Positions 49,417 through 60,514 of a stretch of 64,000 bases of DNA are shown here, in pieces. Position numbers and translations under genes: made by a program. Numbering within the stretch: the stretch's first letter is position 1; every line of letters starts with the position of its first letter. The stretch lies in the NCBI GenBank assembly GCA_020205615.1, contig CM035165.1, positions 29,919,544-29,983,543 of the forward strand, written 5' to 3'. The notes under the pieces are model-generated. The model was not told where the DNA came from. It worked only from the letters and a program-made list of their open reading frames with translations, and did not search any database. The stretch is from Panax quinquefolius (Eukaryota; Streptophyta; Magnoliopsida; Apiales; Araliaceae).

Positions 49417-49689
49417 GTGAATTTAACTTGGAAGGGTGTTTTGTCACTATCATACAAGATGTCTAATGACATACAACCTCGTGTTATCATAAGATACGGT
49501 TGTGCTCATCCACTTGTTGAGTATATTTACAAGCACTACCTATGTAATCTTGGTGTTTGTTTGGAGTATAATACCCAATTAGAGACAAAGGAGATAATGA
49601 TATGTCAAGAGAAGACTCACCATCGGGAAGAATATGATAGTAATCTTCTCGCTTTTTCTTTTCGGGGTTTATTGGTCAACCAAGGATAA
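49417..49689 (+). CDS. LTR-borne open frame, copy in element D 5' LTR
   Basis: A 90-codon frame homologous to the 132-codon frame at 9594-9992, with the same starting region WKGVLSLSYKMSNDIQPR. It is shortened by a frame change; the nucleotide match to the longer copy continues to about 49809. No known family. See the 9594 entry for alternatives. Confidence 0.25.
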   Translation: MNLTWKGVLSLSYKMSNDIQPRVIIRYGCAHPLVEYIYKHYLCNLGVCLEYNTQLETKEIMICQEKTHHREEYDSNLLAFSFRGLLVNQG

Positions 49690-50008
49690 TTCGTACCATA
49701 CGATATCTACCATAACCTAAAAGCACGGCCTCCCATGTATGAAGGTTTCCTTGAGCACTTCCCAAAGATTCTAATTTCTAAAATGCTTTTTGACCGTACC
49801 TTTATGTAAGGTGTCATGGTGACGTGTTATCCAAGTTGGTGTCCAGAGTTACAACTGGTATATATCGGTATCCAAACTCACAAAGATATGTGTGTTGTTG
49901 TATTTTGCACGACAATTGTTGTAATAAAGTTGTAGTTATTTCGCACCATGTATTTAACGACTTCGTAATAGGTTGGATGGAATGGACCTATTTTGGGGTT
50001 GTTACATT

Positions 50009-50019
50009 TGGTATCGAGC
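50009..50019 (+). other. Primer binding site of element D (iMet type, one base short)
   Basis: TGGTATCGAGC, which lacks one A compared with TGGTATCAGAGC. It lies two bases after the LTR end. The same one-base-short form is in element E. Confidence 0.7.
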
Positions 50020-50190
50020 TAGGGATATGATCTCCATGGAGATCTAGGAATAGAACTAGAGGGGAGAGATGAGTAAATCCTTCGCTAAAGGTGTCCTACC
50101 TAAGCTTATTTGTTGGTCACCATAATATCGAGATATTATGTGATATGTTAATTTGCTCAATTAACCTTTGTTTTGAAGTTGTATTCTAGA

Positions 50191-50301
50191 ATGATATCTG
50201 AAATACAGGAGATGAGCAATGGAGAAATCATGATGATAGGGGAGATAGAATCTGAAATGAAAACAAGGTATTCTCAACTCTTTGAAATACCAGGTACGTA
50301 A
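50191..50301 (+). CDS. Micro-frame: gag start fused in frame to pol end
   Basis: A 36-codon frame, the only one in element D's interior. It begins MISEIQEMSNGE, like gag starts of related elements (M..EN.E.SNG), and ends ESEMKTRYSQLFEIPGT, matching the last residues of the chromodomain region of element B (ESEMKSRYPYLFDIPGT). The deletion of gag-pol thus joined both ends in frame. Whether it is translated is unknown; an in-frame join happens by chance one time in three. Confidence 0.5.
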   Translation: MISEIQEMSNGEIMMIGEIESEMKTRYSQLFEIPGT

Positions 50302-50309
50302 ATTTCGGG

Positions 50310-50335
50310 GACGAAATTTCATAAGGAGGGGAGAT
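50310..50335 (+). other. Polypurine tract of element D
   Basis: gacgaaatttcataaggagg, then ggagat, directly before the 3' LTR start TGTAAGACCCC at 50336. Same tract as in elements B and C. Confidence 0.8.
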
Positions 50336-51520
50336 TGTAAGACCCCGAATTTTATGAAATAAAAGTATTCAATTTTTCTATTCAGTAAATGGTTAAATTG
50401 ATAAAAGTTAAAGTTAAGGGTGATATATGAATTTTTTTCAAAATACACAAGTGGTTATAAAATATTCATTGTTGTCGGAGAATATTCGTTTGGTCGTGGA
50501 ATATTCTTTCTGTCGGGGAATATTCGTATTTACCTGCCAAGCTACATTTAGGGCCCCATAATGTAATAACCGTTTGATGGAGAAAACGACAAATTTGAGT
50601 TTTTATAAATAACTACGTAATCGTTACTGCTAACAATCGTTGGAATACCCAAGTTGGTAAAGTAAAGTAATACGCGTTGTTGCATGTAGCATTACCTGAC
50701 ATATTACAAAGATTTTTTCAATTATCGATTCTTACGTGAGAAGGCACTACTCAATAATTGTTACAAAATTACTGCTCAATATTTTATTTTATCGATTCAA
50801 TAATTCTTGCCAGGTTGATATTTTATTATTATCATTGTTCAATAATTATCATCGCACAAGATTTTCCATTATCGATCAATAATTCATATTATTTGAATAA
50901 TATTATTAGATAACATTATTGGCAATGTCTAGAAAGTTCTGTCAAGGAGAGGTTTGGTCACCTAATCATAAGCCACCAATAAGGAGAAATTCTTATCGAA
51001 AGCCCCTCTTTCCTCGAACTACCGTCATTATAATTGTGATTCTCAGAATATTATTTGTGAATAATTAATTATTGATTTATATGATAAGGAAATATTTATT
51101 TGATGTGGATATAAATGATGGATTTATTTATGTGGTTATAAATGAAGGAATTAATGTTGAGGTATTTTATCAAGATTTTGCTCGAATGAAGGTATTAAAA
51201 ATTAAACCAGTGTTTTTTGAGATATATTATGTGAGTTATAAATTTTGATCCGACCGCTGGATCGTTGTAATTTTTTGGATATGTTATACATATATAAGTT
51301 GAGTATATGTCCACAAATTTTGAACCGTTAAAATGAACGATGATTTGTTATGAATTTTAAGAGGTAACTCGATTCTAAATTAGGTTTTGGTGGAAAATTT
51401 AGAATTGAGTGGGCCCCACTTTTGGTTGTTGGGGAAGATGGCTGATTTTTGGTGGGTGTAATAGTAATGTAAAGCCATCGTGGCAGGTGTCAAGTCTCGC
51501 CTTGCGTGCTAACATTTTCC

Positions 51521-51528
51521 TATAAATA
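51521..51528 (+). promoter_or_regulatory. TATA box of element D 3' LTR
   Basis: TATAAATA followed by gagggctaag, as in the 5' LTR. As an outward-facing copy in the 3' LTR it could drive read-out into the flank. Confidence 0.55.
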
Positions 51529-51808
51529 GAGGGCTAAGTTAGAATTGAAAATCACACCGTAATTCATAAGTTTTCTTTTTCTCTAGATTATCGAGTGTAT
51601 TTTGTGAGTATTTAGATACTTGGTGAGTTGATATTCATCGCTGCAAGTTTCCTTCAACATTATATCCGATATCCAAATGGCGTCGCTTCTTTTTGAGGTA
51701 AGGATAGTAAGGGATGTTATTTTCTTCTCGATGATATTATTTCTTCAATATCATTATCTCAAAATGTCGATCCAAGTTTTTATCAAATTTGGAACTTTTT
51801 CATGCTCT

Positions 51809-51910
51809 GGGTTACTATTCATGAGTTACTATTCATGGGTTACTATTCACGAAGTTACTATTCACGAAGTTACTATTCACGAAGTTACTATTCACGAGTA
51901 CTATTCATGA
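51809..51910. repeat. 15-base tandem array, 3' LTR copy
   Basis: About six to seven 'gttactattcacgaa' units, nearly identical to 47237-47340. Confidence 0.85.
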
Positions 51911-52764
51911 AGCGTGAAGATGTTTTTTTTGGAATTTCTATCTTTTGGTGTCTGAAAGTATTCACGATACTATTTCACGATACTCAAGACTATTCACTTA
52001 TCACGACACTATTCAATTTAAAAATGAAAATTTTTCTTTTCGACTAAAATATCTATTCTCGATACTAGCTTTGATTGTATCCATGTTTTGATCATTCTCA
52101 ATTTTACACCACTATGATTATTTTGAGGTATTTTTGGATGTATAGATTGAGAGTTATGAATTTTATGAGAAAAGACTATTTTAAAAGTAATCGCTATAAC
52201 TCCTTGCGGTTAACTCCAAAATTGATGAAATTTTTATTGAGAGTACATCTATATAATATCGTACTCATGAATTTCTAATTTTGGATAAAAGTACAATTTA
52301 TGATAAATGTTTAAATATTCGTGGTTTTGGCCATATGAAAAATAGTAAATGAATTTTAAAATTTCGAGAAAAATATATGTTCAATATGGGACTATTTTAT
52401 GCTAAATCCCGTAAAAGAAATATTTTGGAACCGATTTGGTATTTTTCATGAAAATGTTCTAGTTATGAGTAAATGAATTAAATATGTTATGTAAAGTAAG
52501 AAAATTAGAAAATATGATTTTATGGTTTGAGAATCATATATGAGGTATATGCATTTTTGATGAGGGTTTTGGTTATTGGTGATGAAATTTTATGAGTTTG
52601 ACATTTTATGATGATTAAATGCATGAATTAGTAAAGTGTAAACAATTTAATTAAATTGTTTATAAGTTTAAGAAATGATTAAAATATTATTATAATATTA
52701 ATAATATTAGATTATGAGATTTCTAAGTGATTTATAACATTTGGATTAAGGTGTTATAAATATG

Positions 52765-53485
52765 GATACGACTTGTTGATGAATATCTTTACCAGAGTGC
52801 AAAGATGAATTATTGATGAATATCTTCGCTCAGAATGCAAAGATGACTTTGTTGTTGAATATCTTTAAATTCAGAAGTGCAAAAAGATGAATTATTGATG
52901 AATATCTTTGGCTTGTAATGCAAAGATGACTTGTTGTTGAATATCTTTAAATTTTGTAGCGCAAAGATGAATTATCATGAATATCTTTGGCTCGTAATGC
53001 AAAGATGACTTGTTGTCAATATCTTTAAATTGCAGTAGCAAAAAGATGAATTATTGATGAATATCTTTGGCTCAGAATGCAAAGATGACTTGTTGTTGAA
53101 TATCTTTAAATTCAGAAAGCAAAAGATGAATTATCGATGAATATCTTTGGCTCGTAATGCAAAGACGACTCGTTGTTGAATATCTTTAAATTTTGTAGTG
53201 CAAGATGAATTATCATGAATATCTTCGCTTGTAATGCAAAGATGACTTGTTGATGAATATCTTTAGCCTGTAGTGCAAAGATGAATTATTGATGAATATC
53301 TTTGGCTCGTAATGCAAAGATGACTTGTTGATGAATATCTTTAGCCTGTAGTGCAAAGATGAATTATTGATGAATATCTTTGCTCGTAATGCAAAGATGA
53401 CCTGTTGTTGAATATCTTTAGCCCAGTAGTGTAAAGATGAATCTGTTGATGAATATCTTCAACCGCAAAGCAAAGATGAATTTAT
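52765..53485. repeat. Hairpin minisatellite in element D 3' LTR
   Basis: About 18 units of the ATCTTTG...CAAAGAT type. Unit order is not identical to the 5' LTR array, which suggests unit gain and loss after or during insertion, or assembly error. Confidence 0.85.
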
Positions 53486-54555
53486 TAGTATGATTATGAA
53501 CAGAACTGTGATTCGTATAACCATGATATTTGATGTTTCGTAAAGACAGTGATGAAAATTATCTTCGCCCCGGATGAGAAGAGGAATTTAGAATCACAAT
53601 TATGATTATGAAGTTATTCATATAATTGTGGAAAGGAACTGCTGATTGATGTTACAGGGATAAAATATTGTTGGTGGAATTTTAACGGAGAAGACAATAG
53701 ACTTTTATAGTCTATTCGACTCTTCTAATGGATCGCTTCATTCCACCGCAACTATGGTTGAAAAGTTTTATCATCTACCATATGTTCTAAATCTCCGATT
53801 TATCCGATGAAGACTATTGATAATTTATTTATCTTTAGTCATAATATTCTTTATCGAGCTAGTCAGGCTCACCCTTTTGTTTCACAATTCCTTTCTGTAA
53901 TAAAAGTGTAGTCCGGGTCGAGCGGGGATAGCAAGGAATAGAGTGGTGGTCTATAGATGTTGAGGGTGAGGTGAATTTAACTTGAAGGGTGTTTTGTCAC
54001 TATCATACAAGATGTCTAATGACATACAACCTCAGTGTTATCATAAGACATGGTCAGGCTCATCCACTTGTCGAGTATATTTACAAGCACTACCTATGTA
54101 ATCTTGGTGTTTGTTTGGAGTATAATACCCAATTAGAGACAAAAAGGAGATAATGATATGTCAAGAGAAGACTCACCATCGGGAAGAATATGATAAGAAT
54201 CTTCTCGCTTTTTCTTTGGGGTTTATCAATCAACCAAGGATAATTTCGGGCCATATGATATCTACCATAACCTAAAAGCATGGCCTCCCATGTATGAAGG
54301 TTTCTCGAGCACTTCCCAAAGATTCTAATTTCTAAAACAGCTGATTGCATTCTTTATGTAAGGTGTCATGGTGACGTGTTATCCAAGTTGGTGTCCAGAG
54401 TTACAAAGCAGTATATATCGTATCCAAACTCACAAAGATATGTGTTGTTGTATTTTGCACGACAATTGTTGTAATAAAGTTGTAGTTATTTCGTACCATG
54501 TATTTAACGACTCGTAATAGGTCGGATGGAATGGACCTATTTTGGGGTTATTACA

Positions 54556-55107
54556 GTATTAGATAATATGAATTATTGTCTGATAATGAAAAATACTGTA
54601 GTGACAATTATTGAAACAAGAGTAATATAAAATATCAACGTAGCAATTATTGAATCAATAAAATAAAATATTGAACAAAGAATTATCGTAATAATTATCG
54701 AGTAGTGACTTCACGTAAGAATCAATAATTGGTGCAATACCGCAGTGCCATCGCGGCAACAACGCCAGATTATCGTGTTTTAACCACCGGTATTCCAACA
54801 AGATTAATGGTAAATAACTACGCCATGCTATTTATAAACAACTTATACTTGTTGTTTTTCATCCAATCACTTTCCGCATGGGGCCCACATAAGGTCGCTG
54901 CATTTTAATATTCCCCGACAAGAATAATATTTCACGACCAAAACCTAATATTCCCCGACAATAATTAATATTTTATAACCACTTGCTTATTTAAAATATT
55001 TATGATTTTACCCATAACTAACCACAAAGAATCAAATTAACCCTTACTATTTCAAAATAATAAATAAAGAAAATTCAATTTTATTTATAATAAGTTGGGG
55101 TCTTACA
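54556..55107 (-). repeat. 5' LTR of element C, outer part
   Basis: Continues the LTR interrupted at 45747 and ends with the LTR start TGTAAGACCCC (minus strand) at 55107. It matches about 38320-38872 of the 3' LTR. Confidence 0.82.
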
Positions 55108-55112
55108 CTTGC
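55108..55112. other. Target site duplication of element C, right copy
   Basis: cttgc, identical to 36349-36353, directly outside the LTR terminus. Confidence 0.85.
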
Positions 55113-56280
55113 TTTTTGGGAGGTAACTACAAACGCCTCCTCAGTACTACCGGGCTTTGATTTTTTGGGATGGGCTTTGGTGCCTCCATCGTAGTCGAAC
55201 TTGTTTTGGAGAACGACAAAATCGGCTTAGTGACCTTCTCTTCCACAATTATAATATGCTTTGGATGGCATCGCTAGCTTGACTAATGTGTCCTCCCTCC
55301 AGTATTTAAGCATATGATAGGTGGTCGCTCTCCTTCCTTAACAACGGTGTCAGGCTGACGCGCTTTTCCATCATTGTTGAATCTCATCTTCTTGAAATGT
55401 CCATTCTATTGTTTTGGCCCGACTACTACGTGTTGGTTACCATTTCGCCCGTTGATTCCTCCACGCTTGTTGTCACACTTCGATGATCGCTCTCACCGGT
55501 ATTATCATTTTGTTACCGCTTTCTTTAGTTATATGACTCGTTATCACGCTCCACTAATCGAGCCCTATTTACAACATCCTAATACAAACACGCTTTATGA
55601 AAAATAAGATATCGACGATCTTCGCTTTCAAACCTCTTAAAACATCCGCGTCATTCTCTTCGTTATCAACTAAGTGGGACGCAAACCGGGACAACTCGGC
55701 AAAACTTGCTTCAGATCGCGACACTGGCCATGTTATTTCGCTCCAGCTTGATGAACTCTACCTCTTTCATGTGACGAATACTTTCGAAAAAGTATTTGTC
55801 GTTGAATAGTTCTTGGAACTTCTCCCAAGACATCTTTACTGCTGCAGGTTGAGTACGTTTTACTGATTTCCACCAGTAATCTACCTCTCCTCGTAACATA
55901 AAGGTGGCAAATGGCACCTTTTGCTCCTTGGAGCATTCCAAGACATCAAATATCTTGGTGATCTACTTTATCAATGCTTTCGCCTTAAGTGGTTTTGGCT
56001 CTCAAATAAACTCCGATGGTCCCAGCTCCTTGAACTGTTTAGCGGTGACCGTTCGAGAGTTTCCAGTGTTTCTACTTGCATTTTGGACAGGAGCCGCTAT
56101 TGCCTTATGTTGCATGAATTGTATAAAACCTCTGAACATTCTATCGTTCGTCATCTGGTTAGTGTTGTTGTTTGCCTAAGGATTGTCGCCTTCCTGATGC
56201 ACATTATCCTGATTATTGATCTGTGGAGACTCAACGGTCTCCTGTGCTCCATTGCTATTCTCAACATTCTCGGATGTCAT
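55113..56280 (-). pseudogene. Gag of element B, decayed
   Basis: Start ATG 56280 (MTSENVENSNGAQ). Stops interrupt the N-terminal half near 56170. The Gag core is readable at 55941-55711: CSKEQKVPFATFMLRGEVDY, WWKSVKRTQ, RHMKEVEFIKLE. A zinc-knuckle region lies at about 55200-55330 (ACYNCG-like, damaged). Gag forms the virus-like particle that packages element RNA. The 3' end of gag continues at 36353 beyond the nested element C. Confidence 0.82.
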
Positions 56281-56455
56281 TTTCAGATACTGCCACAAAA
56301 CAAAGGTTAATTAACATATAACATATTATTCCTACACTCTGACCGGCCAATTAAATATCAAATAAACTTAGGTAGGTCATACTAGTGAAGGAATTTCCCG
56401 CCTCTCCCTCCTAGTTCTAGTCTCACCTCTCTTAGCCCCCGGATCATATCCCTAA

Positions 56456-56467
56456 GCTCTGATACCA
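56456..56467 (-). other. Primer binding site, tRNA-iMet (element B)
   Basis: gctctgatacca, exact complement form of the iMet primer site, two bases from the LTR end at 56470. Confidence 0.88.
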
Positions 56468-56469
56468 AC

Positions 56470-57812
56470 TGTGACGCCCCCAAAATAGGTATACATCACC
56501 TATTCCGAGTCGCCAAATACATGGCACGTAATACAAATACAATCTTTAATATACAACAAGAGAGTTGTGAGTTTTTATACAAATAACGCCTTCTGACAAT
56601 ATCCACTCTCGAGAATAAGTCCTCATTACATTTATTGTCACACTATTTAACGTAATAGTGAGGATTACTAATACTATCATCCGGTCCATCACCCGCTTCC
56701 ACGACTCGTCCTCGCTATGTTCTCATTTCACAAAGAAGGCGGTGAAAAGAAAGGGTGAGCTCAACTAGCCCAAAGAAGAAATATTATGACTAAGATAATG
56801 CAATAAATTATCATTAGCCTTAAATAGTGTTAAACCGATACAATATAACAAACATCAAGTTTAACTGCTTTATGAAGAAGGAATCCGAATTAAAAGAGTC
56901 AAGTAGAGAATAAAATCTACTATCTTTTATGATTTAAAAGGTTTTCATCACTTTTATCATTGGGACTCAGTTAATAAATAATCCACATCATCGAATCACC
57001 CCCGCACCTACTGACGAGGATATTCTTTAGTATCACGACCACAATTATCCATGCACTACGGGCCAAGACTATTTGTGTATTCATTAATGGTCATGATCAT
57101 GCCAAGAACTATCCATCAATGCACTCTACGGCCAATGAGGACTTTTACCACATTATTTGTAACATTACTACCATGATTACAATTGAATAATCCCCAGTCA
57201 TAATCATACCAAGTCCATCTATGCACCACAGCCACGATGACTTTCAAAAAAAATATAAACATGAGGATGATGACAATGATAATAAAACAAGTTCAAGAAT
57301 TAATTTATTCAAGAACTAATAACGTCCAAATTGTCAACATAATACTTCTTTGTAGAGTAAAATTCAAGAATGCTCAGAAGAATATTTTTCCATTAAAAGA
57401 TACTAGATGAAGCGCAAATATCAAGGATATTCCACTAATTTCATGGAGTATAGAAGTCAAAACTTTAACCAACTGAGTATAATAAAGAATGGAATAATAA
57501 AAGAAATCACCATGCATACGGTACAGATGTATGCAGTTATTCCAATAGAATAATAATAACTAAACTAGTCAGCGTAAATTAAATGCGGCTGTGATGTTCC
57601 AAATGAATAATAAAGAATGGAATAACAATGAAATTACCATGCATGCGGTATTTCACATAGACATGTTATTCTAACAAAATACTAAATAATCGGAACCCGT
57701 CAAAGCGTAATACGCACAATGTGATATTCCAATGTAATAATAAAGATTTTAACCAGTCCCAGAGATAAAACGCATGCATATGATATTCCAATGTAATAAT
57801 AAAGAATGGAAT
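56470..57812 (-). repeat. 5' LTR of element B, truncated
   Basis: It starts at the primer-site side (tgtgacgcccc) and matches the inner part of LTRs A and B up to the 'attccaatgtaataataaagaatgg' array. It stops abruptly at about 57812, where plus-strand LTR sequence of element E begins. U3 and the TATA box are missing. Confidence 0.8.
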
Positions 57813-58625
57813 AAATTTCAATATTTACAATGTGTAGAAGTTCATCAAGGAGAGGTTTGGTCACCTAATTGCGCTACCAATAGGGAGAAATCCTTATCGA
57901 AAGCCCCTCTTCCTCACAGAACGACCGGTTGATAAATATTGTGAGTTATAATATTAATGATGAATGTTATTAAAATTGAAGTTGTGTTCGAGTTGAATTT
58001 GGAGACGCGACGTGATATTTGAGTCCTAATGATGAAATTAGTAAAAAAATAGTCTATAAACACAAAATTTTTCAAATTCATTATTTAGTCAAAAAGTCAA
58101 GAGTTGACTTTTTTGGGAAAAGTCAAACTTCAAAATTTCAAAATTTATATTTTTGATAAAAATGGTTTCATTGTGTTGGAATTATTTGTGTTAGTGAAAA
58201 TCGACAATTATTTCGATAATAATTGATGTCCTGAGGTTATATCGACTAATCTAGTATTTAACCTGGATAAATGAGCAATTGATTGCTATTATTTCACATG
58301 ATTATAACTATTTGTTCACATGTGTATACTATTGTTTCACATTCTTATTACTATTAGGGGAGTTGGTGCAAGATTGATAATACTTGCATGACTAAGTTAA
58401 AAATGGAGGTATAGATGGAGGTACTATACTGTAATTCGTATTTTCAGATGTTCAAAACTATTGATTCACATAATTTACTATTGAATCACATTATTTACTA
58501 TTAGGGAGGTGGTGCAAGTTTGATAATACTTCCATGACTAAATTAAAAATAAATGAAAAGTTGGAGGTATCAGACTTTGTAATTTTTTGAGCCCCAAAAC
58601 GTGTAATTATCAAAACTATATTTTC

Positions 58626-58633
58626 TATAAATA
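58626..58633 (+). promoter_or_regulatory. First TATA box of element E LTR
   Basis: TATAAATA followed by gaagctcattcttcc, LTR A type. Confidence 0.6.
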
Positions 58634-59098
58634 GAAGCTCATTCTTCCTTCATTTCTCACCAATTCACAAAAGCTTTAGAGCGATTATTATAGAGAGAAA
58701 TTATAGAAAAAGAGAAGTCTCATTACCTCACTATTCCAAAGATCCGGTTTTTTCTAAAGGTAGGGAGTATTATTTCTTTCTTATCTATGAAGAGAACTTC
58801 ATTATTCTATTCATTATTATTCTCGTTGAATAACTCAGTATATGCGGGCTACCCTATACTTGGTGAAATTCTTCTCGTTTGTTCCATTCTTTATCATTCT
58901 CATTGGAACATCCTCGTCACATGCGTTCTACGCCTTTACACGGTTCCGACTTTATTATTCTCGTTGAATATCACATCAAGCAAGGACCTCGCTCCGCTTT
59001 AGTATTCTCGTTGGACCTCACATCGATTTACGCCGGACTGATTTAGTATTTTGTTGAATATCCTCGTCATGAGTTAGTTACTATCGCGCCCATTTTTC

Positions 59099-59106
59099 TA
59101 TAAATG
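59099..59106 (+). promoter_or_regulatory. Second TATA-like box of element E LTR
   Basis: TATAAATG followed by aagctcattccttc, LTR B type; a second promoter-like site in the same LTR, created by the chimeric structure. Confidence 0.45.
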
Positions 59107-60514
59107 AAGCTCATTCCTTCATTATTTCTTACATTCCATCTTTATTATTATTTTGCTCCTTCCATACTCTTATATTCATTTTCTTTTTACGGAATATCCT
59201 TGTACTCATAAGGGATATTATTTGTTGTACTCGCTTTCAGATTCATGAAAAGAACTTCGTTATTCCATTATTTATTATTACATTGGAATAACTCAGATTC
59301 CGCCTTTATTATTATTCGTTGGAATATCCTGCTTCATGCGCTTTTACGCTTTACTACCGGACGATTCCATTCTTTATTATTTATTATTCGTTTTCTGTGG
59401 AATAACTTTATTTATTATTCGCTGAGTAACTCTATCTATCGCATGCTGATGATTTCTTTTGTTATTCTATTCTTTATTATACCTAGTTGGTTAAAGTTTT
59501 AACTTCATACTCCATGAAATTAGTGGAATATCCTTGATATTTGCGCTTCATCCAAAGATCTTTTCATGGAAATATTCTTCTCGAGCATTCTTGAATTTTA
59601 CTCTACAAAGTAGTATCATGTTGACAATTTGGATGTTATTAGTTCCTCGGATAAATTAATTCTTGAACTTGTTTTTTGAATTCTTATATCATTGTCATCA
59701 TCCTCATGTTTATATTATGTTGAAAGTCATCTGTGGCACGTAGTGCATAGATGGACTTGGTATGATTATGACATCTGTGGATTATTCGAATAATCATGAC
59801 CGTAATGTTACAAATGATGTGGTAAAAGTTATCATTGGCTGTAGTGCATTGATGGACGATTGTTGGCATGATCATGACCATTAATGAATACACGAATGTC
59901 CTCGGTCAGTAGTCGCATAGATAATTTATGGTCGTGATACTAAAGAATATCCTCGGTCGTAGTGCGGGGTGATTCGATGATGTGGATTATTTATTGTCGA
60001 GTTCCAAAATGATAAAAGTCATGAAAACCTTTTAAATCATAAAAGATAGTAGATTTTATTCTCTACTTGACTCTTTTAATGGATTGCTTGTTCACGCAAT
60101 TAAACTTGATGTTGTTATATTTTATCGCTTTAACACTATCAAGGCTAACGATAATTTATTTTGCATTATCTTAGTCATAATATTTCTTACTGGGCTAGTT
60201 GAGCTCACCCTTTCTTTCACTGTTCTCTTCAGGAAATGAGAACATAACAGGGACTAGTCGGGGAACGGAGTGATGGTCCAGAGGATAGCATTAGTAATCC
60301 TCACTATTCTATGAAATAGTGTGTTAATAATTGTAATGAGGACTCCTTTTGAGTTTGTATAATCTCTAGTAGACAATAATTGTATTCAAACTCACAGTTA
60401 TGTTTTGTCATATTGTACATGACAGTTGTATTAGTAAGTTGTATTTTAATTTTCTACCATGTATCTGATGACCCAAGATGGGTGATGTATACCTAATTTT
60501 GGGGGAATCACAGT

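Larger units (their letters stand above)
45748..50006 (+). repeat. 5' LTR of element D (4.26 kb)
   Basis: Contains, in order: U3 sequence related to the other families (about 45748-46900), a TATA box (46940), a 15-base tandem array (47237-47340), an AT-rich stretch, a hairpin minisatellite (48207-48925), and the region with the LTR-borne open frame (49417-49689). It matches the 3' copy throughout, with small clustered differences. Confidence 0.85.
45748..54555 (+). mobile_element. Element D: non-autonomous gypsy-like element with giant LTRs and tiny interior
   Basis: LTRs 45748-50006 (4,259 bp) and 50336-54555 (4,220 bp) flank only 329 bp. Both LTRs start TGTAAGACCCC and end GTTACA/ATTACA. 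The interior keeps a primer site, a leader, the first codons of gag, the last codons of pol and the polypurine tract, so it is a gag-pol deletion derivative of a chromovirus. It is inserted in the 5' LTR of element C. The flanks do not give a clean 5-bp duplication: gataa is at the left edge and again at 54562-54566, six bases in from the right edge. Confidence 0.85.
50336..54555 (+). repeat. 3' LTR of element D (4.22 kb)
   Basis: Same order of parts as the 5' LTR: TATA box 51521-51528, 15-base array 51809-51910, hairpin minisatellite 52765-53485, and a frame-broken copy of the LTR-borne frame at 53970-54360. Differences from the 5' copy are mostly 1-4 base indels in clusters. Confidence 0.85.
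36354..55107 (-). mobile_element. Element C: Ty3/gypsy chromovirus inserted in element B
   Basis: 3' LTR 36354-38872, internal region 38873-43698, 5' LTR 43699-45747 plus 54556-55107 (split by element D). Perfect 5-bp target duplication cttgc. It has an exact iMet primer site, gag, PR, RT, RH, IN with chromodomain, and polypurine tract. The internal region is about 4.8 kb. Same clade as B but with a clearly different LTR, so a separate family. Confidence 0.88.
30519..57812 (-). mobile_element. Element B: Ty3/gypsy chromovirus, split by a nested insertion
   Basis: Parts in minus-strand order: partial 5' LTR 57812-56470, iMet primer site 56467-56456, gag 56280-55113, [insertion of element C], protease to chromodomain 36353-32944, polypurine tract, 3' LTR 32932-30519. 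The 5-bp sequence cttgc is present at both sides of the inserted element C (36349-36353 and 55108-55112). Order PR-RT-RH-IN-chromodomain and the iMet primer place it among chromoviruses, probably Tekay/Del. No env-like frame lies between pol and the 3' LTR. Confidence 0.82.
57813..60512 (+). repeat. 5' LTR of element E, truncated at its 5' end and chimeric
   Basis: Plus-strand LTR joined head-to-head to element B. Its first part (about 57813-59050) follows LTR A closely (aaatttcaatattt, the TATA box 58626-58633, cacaaaagctttagagcgatt). From about 59060 it follows the B-type LTR (gagttagttac, second TATA-like site at 59099, ttccttcattatttcttac). It ends gggggaatcaca at 60512, followed by the primer site. 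About 2.7 kb. Confidence 0.75.
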
